Source: Chlorokybus atmophyticus (Eukaryota; Streptophyta; Chlorokybophyceae; Chlorokybales; Chlorokybaceae). Taken from it: a stretch of DNA of 64,000 nucleotides. The notes beneath the pieces are model-generated. The model worked only from the letters and a program-made list of their open reading frames with translations, was not told where the DNA came from and did not search any database. A program made the translations under genes and the position numbers. Below are positions 22,816-34,512 of this stretch, one piece after another; within the stretch, counting starts at the first letter, position 1; each line of letters begins with the position of its first letter. Location: contig RHPI01002438.1 in NCBI GenBank assembly GCA_009103225.1, positions 1,026,812 through 1,090,811 of the forward strand. The letters are read 5' to 3'.

Positions 22816-25784
22816 GGCAGGCACCACGGGTTGACAAGCTGCGCATGAGTGCGACTGTTAGACTCAATGTTGTAGGGTAGTTTTATACGCAAGTCGGCTG
22901 CTCAGTTGCAAGTGGACGTACTCTCACCACTGCCGGTACATTGTATATATTGTGGGCTTATATATTGTAAGACCAAATAATTAGTCCAAGGTTTGTACAA
23001 GCTGCATGGCATGTCAGTGTTGGCTTACGGCAAGAATTGCCAACTTTTGTCAAACGATAAGGGTCACATATATATAGCAGTGTAACGGCAAAGAAACTGC
23101 CGGCTATTGCTGTCAGCTATCCGTGACTACCGGCTAAGGGCTGTTTGTCACACACAACGACCAAAGGGTAACCGCTTGACAACTCTTGGCCGGTTAGTGT
23201 CACTGACAACCACTTTCGGCCTGCGGCTGTCTGTGTCAGTCCACTCAAGCCAACGGCAAACCTAACATTCCAATAGTAACATTTCATGCAGCGGCAGGCA
23301 GGCTCAGGCAGGCTCAGGCACTCGTCAGTCCCTCAGTCCTTAATCAGTCATCGTGTAAACTTTGCGACGACCGCAACGCGTCAAATTAAATAGTACATAA
23401 ATCAGGCGGTAGCGTCGTTGAAAACGCAGTTGCCGAGCGCTGCGTAAAAAGCGCGAAGAAACTTTGGCGCGACACGGCAATGACGAACAACAACGGTGCG
23501 TTGAATGTCGCGCGCGTCAAAACGCGTTCTACACAGCGCGTATCCATTGGTACGAGGTTGGACGGCACCCCACACCCCCTCAGACTCTTTGAATCTATCA
23601 TACCAACAGCAATCACACCCTGTCCGGATTCGTGACAATGAGATCTTATGTTATCCTAACCGATTTTGTTTCGCCGTCGGGCTATACAGCAGCCGAATTA
23701 TGTTATACAACGGGTATACATTATTGCATACTTGAAGCAATTACAATATTTACCATTAAACTGTCTCATTTCAAAGCACGACAACTATACCAATATATGC
23801 CGCTAGCTGTCCATGTGCCTAGATCTGTTTCAATCTACATCACATATCCTGAGTATCACAATGACGCACAAAATTCCTATTACGTGCGTTTGAATGCAAG
23901 TTGTAGTCTGATACATAGCACTACTTGAAAACAATTATCTAATCTGTAGCTAGCAGGGGTCTAGTCTGCGAGAGTGAATTAAACACGACCAGCTTATGAG
24001 AGTATTCTATAGGTGAGTCATAATCCAGTTGCCTATGTATGAAGACTAGCTTGTCTCATTGTTTAACTACCTGTAGGGTAACCCAGTAGAGCAAACCCTA
24101 GTCCATATCTAATGTGCACCTACTTACTAACTACTTGCTATGCAGATGTGTTACACATGAATACGGAGGTGGATGTTGCAACAGCATAGCAAGTGCACAC
24201 AAAGCTATGCATGCCATCACAATCGCATATAATGCCGGCATGTCAACATGATAGCATATGCTTTGTCATTTATTTGACATACTTACTGGCCAAATCGTCG
24301 TTATGTCGATGACATGCGGGGTGAGATCAACATCAATATACACACAACTTTTTGCTAGCACTGCGTCTAAACCAATGTGACGCATATGTGCCTTGCAGTA
24401 CACGTACTGGTAACGTTTGTGATGTAACGTATATAACGTTTATTGAACAATATCTTGTAGGGTGTTACCCTATGCATGTTGCATTCTGCAACTTTGTCCA
24501 TGTGCAGCAGCTATCAATACAATTCCAAAACGATACACTTTGCTTCGTCCCGGGCATGTATGCATGTGCATCCGCATTGCCTCCTTATCTCATGTACCAT
24601 ATTTGAGCGAATATAACCCCCCCTACAAACAAAGCCCCCCCCCCCCCCCCCAAAATTTCNCGGGGGGGTGTTGTATTGATTCGGCTGAAGTCCATTTGTG
24701 GTGCCCCTTATATGTTAGCGGCTAGTCGTTGGTGTTAAGTTGTAGGGTGTGAAACAGTTCAAGTGATGGTTACTGATGGCGGCAGATGTTTGGGGTATGG
24801 GGCCCGCCCCGACCTCGTACCACTCAAAAAGCGCGCTTATAACAGGTAACTATCGTTAGATTAGCGCCTAAAAGCCTGTATTCGGACTCGCCGTTAAGAA
24901 TGGCGTTGCCGCTGAGATGCCTTTAACATTATTTTGAGCATCTTTGTAATGATTGCCATTTTTTTGCCTTTTTGGGGCAACGACCCTTGTCAAGTCTATA
25001 CACCATTTGCTGTATACTCTATATAACTGAACGGTAATCCAACGGCGCTATTTTCTAGTCAGTTAAATTGTAACGTTAAGGTGTTTAAGGTTAGCAATAT
25101 TTTGCAGATTGTAACCTTTGGATTATGCACTGTGAACCGCTGCATGTAACGTGGTAAAAACGTTACTCTTTATTGTACTACCTGAACATGTGTGTTACAT
25201 GCCCATACCATATACACTATATATAATCATATGCCGCCATATGTGGAACTTGTTGTGCTTAAATTTTATTTTATTTATTTGGCGTACATTTGAATAGTTG
25301 CATGACGTGGGGATGTGCTTTGAATGGTCAAGCATCAGAGGTAGGCAGAGCCGCGCATGGTGCCGCCCGACAGCCTTTCAATCGCGAGTGCCTAGTTGTA
25401 TGATGGCCCTTCATGGGGAAGGNGTAGGGGGGGGGGGGGGATGCGTGGGATGCGGGGGTGACCGTAAATGCCGCCATATGGTCATATAATGTGACCATTT
25501 GGCGGCGCCTTGTTATGGGCTACATCAAAGCTTATGCAATACCATTGCTTATGTGCCATAATCATATGTTGTTGTACGCTATAATTTTATATATTCGTTA
25601 TACACCATATCATATGTGCATTTCTTAAATGTATACATTTACATAATATAAACTTAACATAACACGCACGCATATGCACTATGCAAGTGATACACTTGCA
25701 TATTTAAGTTATGCAAGCGTAACACTTAGGGCTTAAAGCCGTAAGTTTGAGATTGTACCAATATTCATGTTCGGACCCTTAAGG
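22816..25784. other. Gene-free, AT-rich stretch with two ambiguous bases
   Basis: No supported gene. It holds paired GGCTAAGGGCTG / GGTTAGTGTCAC-type phrases near 23130-23240, a small GCAGGCTCAG tandem near 23295-23320, a C run near 24634-24651 followed by N at 24660 and a G run, and N at 25423 beside a run of about 14 G. The single N bases next to long homopolymers look like unresolved assembly positions. Confidence 0.5.
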
Positions 25785-25786
25785 TA

Positions 25787-26245
25787 CAGTCTACCCCCGT
25801 CTCCAAGAGAATAACCCCACTTGTAGCATACAATCTAAGTTTATCAAAGATTTTATGGGCAAATGTTGGTGCTTAAGAGAATATCATGAACCACGCAAAA
25901 CATATTTCGTTTTTGTGAAATTCTTGCAAATTCAAGTGTGCATAATCCAAACATCGAGGGAGTAGTAGCGTGACGGGTGTGGCATAAGGCGTGATGAGCA
26001 TGATGGACAAGGTGTAGAGGGTAAAGTGCGACGCGTATCTTGCGTGATGAGCGTGATGGCATAATAGACGTGACGTGATGCGCGTGACGTAATGGGCATG
26101 ATGGGCGTAAAGAATCTGCATTTATAGCATATATATGCTCTTAACGTTCAAGAGCATGTTATGCTCTGAGACGTCAAGAGCATAACCCCGCTACGAGCAT
26201 TTGATCTTGGAGGATAGACAGTATGCTCTAAAAGGGGGTAGACTG
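25787..26245. mobile_element. 459-bp MITE with Tc1/mariner-type ends
   Basis: The element begins CAGTCTACCCCC and ends GGGGGTAGACTG, a perfect 12-bp terminal inverted repeat, flanked on both sides by TA (25785-25786 and 26246-26247). CAGT...ends with a TA target duplication are characteristic of the Tc1/mariner superfamily, including pogo/Tigger-like groups. The inside has no ORF but holds repeated TGATG(A/G)GC(A/G)TGATG phrases (25990-26110) and inverted GAGCAT/ATGCTC words, so it is non-autonomous. Confidence 0.8.
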
Positions 26246-26247
26246 TA

Positions 26248-27876
26248 CAGTGCAGGTATACAGTTGTACCTGATCACATTGGAACATTAACTGTACCACG
26301 CACACATAACGCATACGTGCACCGTGAATGTTGTGCTCAATTTGAATATTCATTCGCATATACTTTGAGCAATTGCACGACATGGAGATGTGCTTTGAAA
26401 GGTTGCGATCGTTTAACACAGATCGAATGGCCGACAGTTGATTGAATCGCCGCCTAGCCAATGAGAGGCAGGCGGGCTGCGCGGTATGCTCTGAAGGCAG
26501 GTAGTTTCGGGTGCCGTATGTGATGGCCCTGGTGGTGCGCGTGTGATGTGTCTTTGTGTCCTACTGCCCGCCGGCCCAATCCCGCCCAATCAGCCGCACC
26601 GCTAGTTATAATAGCGGGGTCCATTCACAGAATAATGGTGCCTTCGACAACATGTAGCACGTGCATGATGCATCGCTCACCCGCAAGTAAAAGAGCGGAT
26701 TTAAAAGAGCGAGTCGCATGCGGCAGGCTTCCACGTGACGGCACTGCCGTATGCCGCAGTAGATGCATCCCACTGACAACGCGGTGCTCGTCGTCGTCGT
26801 CGTCGTCGTTAGAGGTGAAAGCCAAGGCGGCGGGACAGAGGCAGTGAGGAGGGGTGTGAAAGGCGCTTGTGGCGCACTGATGGGGCGGGGCGGGGCGGCC
26901 AATTGTAGTATACTTGCGGGCGCGGGGGGCGCCCACGACGCCGCCCGGCGAGTGGAGTGCAGGGCTGTGCGATTGCTGCGCTGACGGCCCCTTCTCCTGC
27001 TGGCAATCTATTACTTTGCGATGCTTGGTGATTCACCTGGGCGTTTTGCACCACATCTTTTCCAGCATGGCTTCTGGCTTCAACTTGCGACGCCTCTCTC
27101 GTCGTCCCAACTGTCTGGCGCTTTATCTGCTTGCGTGCAGCAACTCGCATAGCCTCCATGACGGTTTTTGTGTTTGTCTTTTCGTCTGTATCAACGCTGA
27201 ATTGGCGCTGTGTCAACGCTGTATCGACGCTGCCAAAGAGTGCATGCAAGAGGTCAACTGAAGATCGGTATTATGCTGAGCTGGCATGAACACATGCGAG
27301 AGCAGTATCGAAACAAGCTGTCTGTACAGTACACGTAAATGCCTCTGCTTGAAAGAGTTGCCAGTGCTCAAGCAGGTTCCGCTACTTGCTGTGGCTGTCA
27401 AGTGTTACACATTCTAGTAGCTGTAGTGTGACTGTTAAATGTAATCACACAATTGACTTGTTTGGCATGTTAGGGTTTCGCTGCTGTGCCCGTGCATGAC
27501 AGTGGGGGCGGAATGCTTCACGCGTGGATGATACTGATCGCTGCGTTGCCTCTTGCCTTTGGTGCGCCGTCTGCGCCGCCGGCTGGTCGCTCGGCCTCAT
27601 GCCTACTGGCTTAGGCTGGTGCTACAAGTGAGTGCATTGCAAGTGCATGCCTGCGTGATGTAGCCACCTCATTTCTCTTCCTTGCACATGGACATGCGTA
27701 GCTCATTAGTCTGGCTCGAAGCACTGCAAGGGCTAAGCAAGGTTCTGTTGCTTGCACGCATTACGCTGTGCATGTTGTTGGTTGCAGCATGTATGTGGCG
27801 TTGTTCGGCGGTGCTGAATTAATGTGGGTTTCGTGTGGTGTGAGCAGTGCTGGTCAATGTGCGCGGCTGTGAGCAG
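26248..27876. other. Intergenic stretch upstream of the PLAC8 exon
   Basis: No confident gene. The part 26370-26530 is a diverged relative of 25290-25410 (shared ATGTGCTTTGAA and TGATGGCCCT words). A (TCG)n run lies at about 26789-26810. A minus-strand frame at 26809-27249 is open but unassigned. A plus-strand Cys-containing frame at about 27507-27630 (RCVASCLWCAVCAAG, then GLGWCYK) may be an upstream PLAC8 exon, since PLAC8 domains begin with such Cys clusters, but the phase to the next exon could not be fixed. Confidence 0.35.
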
Positions 27877-28223
27877 AGTACAACCTGCCGGAGACACCGT
27901 GCGGAGACTGCGTGCACCTCTTGTGTCTGCCGTGCACATTGTGTCAGGAGAACAGGGAGCTGAAGTACCGCAGGAGCCATCATCATCATCCTTCCAACCA
28001 TCAGTTGTACGGGTCTCTGCTTGCGCACTCTCCAAGCGTGCAGACCATGCCGAACAGACGACAGCAACATGAGCGTCATGCCGACGCACACAACCATCAC
28101 CATTGTGAACAGCAACATGATGGAAAGGCCTGCTGCCCCCACCACCGCCATACTACCCGCCTTCGGCAACCGCTGCGACCCAAGTACATGCCTAAGGACC
28201 CCAATAAGCGCGCTTACGAGTAG
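27877..28223 (+). CDS. PLAC8 (Cys-rich) family protein, 3' exon
   Basis: After the acceptor GTGAGCAG the frame reads [29 protein letters not shown], the C-terminal hallmark of PLAC8/FW2.2-like proteins (YNLPE-P-GDC ... C-x2-C-x-LCQE-REL). The domain is followed by a His-rich tail: [26 protein letters not shown] and CCPHHRH, ending [10 protein letters not shown]. Plant PLAC8 proteins are small membrane proteins implicated in organ size and in metal (cadmium, zinc) resistance; a His-rich tail would suit metal binding, which is inference. Upstream exons with the first Cys cluster are missing or unplaced (a candidate lies at 27507-27630). Confidence 0.8.
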
Positions 28224-29220
28224 TACTGCTGTTAGACGTTTTGGGCTTGCGCCCTGGCCTCCCCTGCAGAAGTGTGGGGTGGCAAACGTAGTTGTGGCTG
28301 TCGTGGACTGATTTTGGAACTCTTCGTTGCGCATATCATTGGACAGCTTGTACAGCAACTGTTTGGATAACAAATGAAGTTCTGTTCACAAATGCACGCA
28401 TACAAGCGGTAGATAAAGGACATGTCCATGGCAGTTGCTTATGTTGCGCTTGTGACTGAATGGGAAGCTTATGCACAACTGTGCAAGGTACTCGCTGTAT
28501 AGGCGTCTAAAGGACATCTGCATAGGTAGCACCTTATACGGTGCTTACATGGTTGTGACTACCGCAGTGACATGTTACACACCCAGCGCTTGCAGCTGCG
28601 GCCCGGTGGCATACTCATCACTCATTTCACCTTGCATGGGCATTATACAGTTTGATGTTAAGCTAGGCAACCACTCAAGCACAGAAGCCATCCACACTAC
28701 CAGAAACTGTTTGCAGTATGGATGTTGTATGCATTAGGTGGCGGTGCTATCCGGAGACCTGTCGGCCAGCATGCTGGCTTTGCACTGTGTTTTTGTATGA
28801 TTATGAGTAGATGTGCATACATGCACATGTACTCAATTTGTGCAGTCAAGTTCAGCTTTGGTCAACAAGTGCCAGTGCAGCTAGGGTAAAGTGTGCAGTC
28901 AAGTCACGACTGCTGTGCAGCTAGTGCAGCTCCAGTCAGAAGTGCTACAGTACAGTAAAGTTCAGCTCCAACCAAGTGCTTCTGATGGTGTTGCAGATGA
29001 CCAGACCAATTGGTCACCCTCGAGCGTGCTCAAGTCGACCTGACACAAAGAAGGGAGTGCGAGCCTCTGCATAGTTTATGCATGATGTTGTGTGCGTGCC
29101 TGTGCGTGTGGGTATGCGTGTGTTTGGCGATCTTGCTCAAGGAGAACGTGCACGACGTCTGAACACACAATATCGGGTGCATGTGTAACATGTGATATGC
29201 AAAGAGTTCTCTCTAGCAAC
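28224..29220. other. Gene-free stretch with CAGTCAAGT-type repeats
   Basis: No supported gene. Between 28840 and 28990 the phrases GTGCAGTCAAGT, AGTGCAGCT and AAGTTCAGCT recur in degenerate form. The rest shows only short frames. Confidence 0.45.
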
Positions 29221-29583
29221 TTACTTCTTAGGCGAGCCTCGCAGGAAATGCCGCAGACCGCGCTCGTGGCTGGCGCCCATCTCACGCAGTCCGCGTTCAT
29301 GGCTTGATCCAACATGGCCGACGCCACGCGCAACCTCGCGCAGTCCGCGTTCGTGGCTTGATCCAACATGGCCGACGCCACGCGCAACCTCGCGCAGTCC
29401 GCGTTCGTGGCTGGATCCCAGATGCCCAAGGCCATTCCACAGGGCGACGCTAAGAATGAGCATGGCTACGGGCATGGATGTGAGGAATTCACGCCAGAAC
29501 GGTTGCGCCGCGGGCGGCGGTGCTTGAGCGGGGGCGTCCGCCGCCGCCTGGCCTTCAGGAATCAGCCGCGGTTCGTCAGCCAT
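29221..29583 (-). CDS. 120-aa protein with 18-aa tandem repeats, unknown
   Basis: A single frame from ATG 29583 to TAA 29221. The N-terminus is acidic then Ala/Pro-rich (MADEPRLIPEGQAAADAPAQ). A hydrophobic stretch follows (TSMPVAMLILSVALW), possibly one membrane helix. The rest is almost three copies of an 18-residue unit, GHVGSSHERGLREVARGV, ending RGLRHFLRGSPKK. No family is recognised. The gene is divergent from GPN1 (506 bp between start codons). No intron is needed, which is unusual here, so a longer spliced gene remains possible. Confidence 0.5.
   Translation of the reverse strand: MADEPRLIPEGQAAADAPAQAPPPAAQPFWREFLTSMPVAMLILSVALWNGLGHLGSSHERGLREVARGVGHVGSSHERGLREVARGVGHVGSSHERGLREMGASHERGLRHFLRGSPKK
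29283..29412. repeat. 54-bp coding minisatellite
   Basis: Copies begin at CAGTCCGCGTTC at 29287, 29341 and 29395, with a period of exactly 54 bp. The first two are nearly identical. The period is a multiple of three, so it encodes the 18-aa repeat of the minus-strand gene. Confidence 0.85.
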
Positions 29584-29961
29584 AACCCCGCTCACTTCAA
29601 CCACCCCGCTGCCTCCCCCGCCCGCCTCCCTCTCCCGTCTAACCACACACCCACACAACGCCGCTCCTAGTGCGCTTCCAGCCCTCTGCCTTGCTGCTCC
29701 TTACCACCATGCCGCCAGCACACGCACCGCGAACGACAGAGTCTCCACAGGCGTAGGCTTAGTAGGCCTGCCCTACACGCCGCCGCTGCGACGCCCCTCA
29801 GCCGACTAGCTTGTCATCGCTGACCATGTGATGCGCCATCAGGCCTCGGACTAGGACTGCCCATCCATCACGTGTGCCAAGACACGCTCAGACTGAACGA
29901 CGCCGTCGCTCACGTTACGGCTTTCAACGAACGTGAGCGTGTCCTGCCCACCACCTGTCTG

Positions 29962-29995
<34 letters not shown>

Positions 29996-29996
29996 A
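29962..29996. repeat. (GGC)n run upstream of GPN1
   Basis: An uninterrupted GGC run of about eleven units about 95 bp before the GPN1 start codon, probably in its promoter or 5' UTR. Confidence 0.8.
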
Positions 29997-30089
29997 CTAG
30001 CTGCTGAAGCTCAGCACGCAGCGAGAGAGAAGCTTGAGCAGCGAAGCGTAGGACGTGATTGGGGTAATTGTTGCGGTGTTGCTAGGAGC

Positions 30090-32349
30090 ATGGCGGCCAG
30101 GGGCGGCGACGAGGCGCCGTCCAGCAGCGGTAGCGCCGGTGTCGCTGGTGTCGGCGGTGTCGGCGGGGATGGCCCCGTTGTCGTCATCGTCATCGGCATG
30201 GCCGGTAGCGGCAAGACTACCCTCATGCAGCGCCTGACTTCACACCTGAGAAGCAGCCAGAAACGAGGGCAAGTAGCAGATTTTCATCAAGAGTTGTGTG
30301 CATGATTGCTCGCACATTGCATGCACTGGTCGTGACAGCATCATCACGCCTGAAGATGAATTGCTACGCAAAGTAGTTAAAAGTGCACTGAGCCAAAAAC
30401 ACAATATTAGCAACGAGTTCCTCACCTCCTCATTGTCCATGCATGGCAATCTGAGCACTACACTGCAAATCGCATAGGGGCAGAGGTGTTGCATACTGTG
30501 TCAGTAGTCTTGGTCGTTTGCGTGCATGCATTCTTGCAAGCATGCATGCATGTAGATTGCTGCTGACCTCCAATGCATGTAGCGCAGGACGCTTGTAGCA
30601 TGCCTTCTTGCACTTCTTGCACAACTGTCTTGCACATCCTTTGTGTGTCGGCAGTGCGACACACAGTTCTTCTTGATTGTTCAAAAGCAACAAACACAAC
30701 CCACGAAATGGAGGCAATCCTGTTTACTTTTTCCTTTCATGCCTAGGTACGTGCTGAATCTGGACCCGGCTGTAACGAGTCTTCCATACGGTGCAAACAT
30801 TGACATTCGGGACACGGTTGACTACAAGGCAAGTGCACTCTCTATGCACACAGCTCACATGCGTGCTTGTACACGCACACGTGCACACATGCACGCGTAC
30901 GCGTACGTGCATGGTGCGTCCGTACGCATGCGCATGTACGTGTCTGTGTGTGTACGGCTCTGCATGTGTATGTCTGTGTCTCTTGCCCTCTGCAATGTGT
31001 CTGTTTCCATGTCAGGGCGTGATGCGGCAGTACGGCCTCGGCCCAAACGGCGGCATCCTCACTGCACTCAATTTGTTCGCCACAAAGTTTGATGACGTGG
31101 TGGCCCTCTGTGAAAAGCGACGAGGAGAGGTGCTGTGTCTGACTATGGCTGCACGCTCACTATGTTGGCATTGTTGAGACGTTTCCCTCTAATTAGAGTG
31201 AAGCGAGAGCTGGTGGTGTATGGTTGTCGCATGCGGGTGTACTTTGCGCGCGTGTATGTGCGAGCGCGTGGGTATATCTCCAGTATTGAACTTTTATTCT
31301 CAGGTAGATTACATCCTTGTGGACACCCCCGGGCAGATAGAGATCTTCACGTGGTCGGCGTCAGGTGCTATCATTACGGAAGCCTTCGCGTCCACCTTCC
31401 CAACAATAGTGTGTTATGTTGCTGACACCCCGCGCTCTGCTGCCCCGGTCACCTTTATGTCCAACATGCTCTACGCCTGCAGGTATTCACCACTACGTAT
31501 ACATTTGTTGCATTGCGCACAAACCCGCTCGCTAACGTGCTGTGCTTCTGTGTGCATTACTCGACCACTCATGCACAGATGGTGTATGTATTCATCGACC
31601 ATTGTGCTGTGCAGTATATTGTACAAGACGCGGTTGCCGCTGCTGCTTGCCTTCAATAAAACCGACGTCATTAACCATGAGTTTGCTATTGAGTGGATGA
31701 AAGACTTTGAGGCCTTTCAGGTTTGTGGGGGTGTGTTCTGTTGCTGGCGTATGCAACAAGCACCATTGAACAGAGCTCACTGCATCGCATAAAATGCTGG
31801 ATGATAGACGCATGGCATGTGACAGCCACATGATCACAGTAGAAGAACAGCCTTCGAGCGTACTTGTTGTACGTATGCAGGCTGCGCTGGAGGGCGACAC
31901 ATCCTACGTTTCGAGTCTCAGTAGATCGCTCGGCCTCGTGCTTGACGAGTTCTACCGAAACCTCAATCCGGTTGGCGTTTCAGCAGTCACTGGTGCAGGT
32001 TGGTGTGTTCTTGTGTGTGTTACACTCCAGTACTGCTGTCATGACACGCTTTCCCGTTGCTTTATGCAACCCTTCTCATGCAGGTATGGACGATTTTTTC
32101 GGGGCAGTGCAGGCTGGTGCAAAAGAGTATCGGGAATTCTATGCAAAGGAGTTGGAGGAAAGGAAAAGGAATAAAGCGGAGCGTGAGGAGGCGCAAAAGA
32201 AAGAGCAGATGGAGCGGTTCAACCGGGACTTTGCGACGGATACAAAGGGGCAGAGAGTCGTGCTGGATAGCAGGCCGGACGTCGAGGAGTTTGATGAGGA
32301 AGATAGCGAGGAAGATGAAGAGGAGGACTTGGACTATGATGACGAGTGA
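30090..32349 (+). CDS. GPN1: GPN-loop GTPase 1 (XAB1/Npa3 homologue)
   Basis: Seven exons (30090-30268, 30747-30828, 31016-31129, 31304-31482, 31615-31720, 31881-31998, 32084-32349) join in phase to give 347 aa. Visible motifs: P-loop GMAGSGKTT (residues 36-44), the family-defining Gly-Pro-Asn loop in QYGLGPNGG (GPN at 96-98), switch [18 protein letters not shown] and G4 NKTD. The C-terminus is a charged helix followed by an acidic tail ([20 protein letters not shown]), as in eukaryotic GPN1. GPN1 dimerises with GPN3 and is needed for assembly and nuclear import of RNA polymerase II. Introns 1 and 2 both use a GC donor (AG|GCAAGT); no GT donor keeps the frame. Length is slightly below the human protein (374 aa). 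Confidence 0.95.
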
Positions 32350-34512
32350 TGCTTGCGGCTTGTAGTACTGGTTGGCATGGAAGTGGTGTGATGAATGCGA
32401 AATGATCATGGCATGTTCCGTCTGCTTGCATAGAGACGGCTCAGGCGAAGGTGATGTTGATTGGTGAATGTTGTTGCTGATGCATGGTCAAGCATGGTAG
32501 CGTTGAATTGTGTCCACACGACATGTTAATACAAGGCTAAGCACTATAATATGCATGTTGCATGTTCATGCTGGATCAGCAGAAAACCTCTTAAACAAAG
32601 TGCAATGTATTCTATGTATAGTTATGGCAAAAGCCGTGCAAGGTAGTTATCTCATGATCTGTTTCTCACTCACTATTAGTGTTTGCTTTACAGCAGATTT
32701 ATGGGCATGGTACACAGCAGATGGGGCCAATCAGTCAAGCAAACAAGCACAGCAAGTCTTGATAGAATCGCGCAAGCAAGGGCAAACCAACGGGGTGGGG
32801 GGGCCCCACTAGGCTATAGCTAAGTGCACTAGCTATAGACTGGGGGAGGAGTGGGGGCAGAGGGAAGGGGTAGTGGTAAGCAGCAAAGGAAGCACTTGCA
32901 AAGCATTGTAGTGCACTGCGGAGGAGGGAGAAGTGAGCCAGCCAGCCAGCGCCGCCACTCACCACGACCAAGACTTATGCGAATGCCTAATGCCCCCGGG
33001 TATACGCCGTTCATGGTGGGCGATTGTACGTTGTGCGCAGCACAATCACAAAATTATAGATTGCAATTGCACGCAGTAACTCCACTGAATGTCGTCGTAC
33101 ATTGTTCAATAATGCCATGTACCTCTTTTCACACAATAATGAGAGAGATGATCGGTATAAAAAATGTAACATTACATTAATAAGTTAACCAAATGGGCAT
33201 ACTTGTATGATAAGCGTGTTTAAACACTAATGTTACTAAACACATCCAAATATGTGTTACGTCACACCTTCACATGCCATTGCAAGTCAAGTCGATGTGC
33301 GCATGAACAACATCCAGCAATGCCTTTACTTAAGGTTTTATTTGTGTTCTGTAAATTTATGGAGAACTTTGCAAATTTTAATGAAATAACATAATTCATC
33401 AAAGTTGTCAATCGTGTGAAGACTTGCAAATAATGATTGCCGCTTGACATGGCTTGTAAGCAGTGAGTGTGCCATACTGTTGCGCATTGTTTATGTAAGG
33501 AACAGTGTTTCAACTGACCATGTCAATCGACGGTAATAGTATATACCGCGCAGGTTGCTTTTGCAACAGATTGCAATGCAATGCATGAGTGACAGGGGCA
33601 TTTGAATTCGGCAATTAATGCAATGATGTTATTGTAAGAACACGGGCTTCTGAACTTGCTAGTGGCTCCAGTACTTTTACAACAGCCAATTGATGCCAGT
33701 GTGTTACACATATTTCCCATATGTGCTTGCGTGTTTTTGGTTGTAATGCAAAATGTTTGAATGTATTTCGGGCTCCTCCATTGTACCTTATTCAAATAAA
33801 CCACCATTACAGCACATACATCGAACATGTGTGGATTAAAGATAAATTGCCAAAGAATTTCACATATAACGCCTCGCACAGATGTCGACAAGGCCATTGG
33901 CTCAGGAAAAGCACATGAGCAAGTATAAGTATAGAAAACAAGTCCTCCATATGCTATTGGGCCAGTAAAAGCACAAGAGAAAGTATAAGTATAAAGAACA
34001 GGTCCACGCACATCACGTGCAACGCATGCATTTACTTAAAAGCAGAGCATGTAGGCTGTGGTGGCGTTGTTGACAAAATGCGTGATGATGTGGGTGTTTT
34101 GCTGTGAGCTTGATGCATAAAGTGTTATCATGGATTCCCATACCCTGTGCTGCATAGGCAGCCTATGATGCATGGGCAGCCTGTGATAGGCCATGCTGCT
34201 TAGGCTGAGCATCACACATGAGCCACAACGGACAGTAGTCAGTGACCGTGTACTAATGTAAATGCTGTCAATGCTTGCGTGGTTTAATAAAGATAGAATA
34301 CACTGCCTGTTTTGGCGCAAGCCAACGCGCGCCGTTTGGTGGGATCCGCGAACGCCGACGTCGTTAACATTGTCGACCACACCGATGTGGCCACACATCC
34401 GCTGGACGGCGGCGTAGCGACCTGTGTGGCGTGAGCCATGCTGGTGTACACCTGCTTGTGGAGGCGTGCGCCACTACCGTTGTTGACGAGCGCCGCCGTC
34501 CTTAGCTAAGGC
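32350..34512. other. Gene-free stretch between GPN1 and the glycosylase gene
   Basis: No supported gene. It includes a G/C-run block GGGGGGGCCCC with AGCTATAG inverted words (32795-32840), an AT-rich part (33100-33500), a 60-bp direct repeat containing AAAGCACA...GTATAAGTATA (33897-34010), and a 24-bp-scale repeat of GCATAGGCAGCCT/GCATGGGCAGCCT (34148-34190). The 162-codon minus-strand frame here is low-complexity repeat translation. Confidence 0.5.

Noticed and set aside
33523-34011. 162-codon minus-strand ORF
   Set aside because: It is mostly the translation of a 60-bp direct repeat and AT-rich sequence; no domain and no splice logic.
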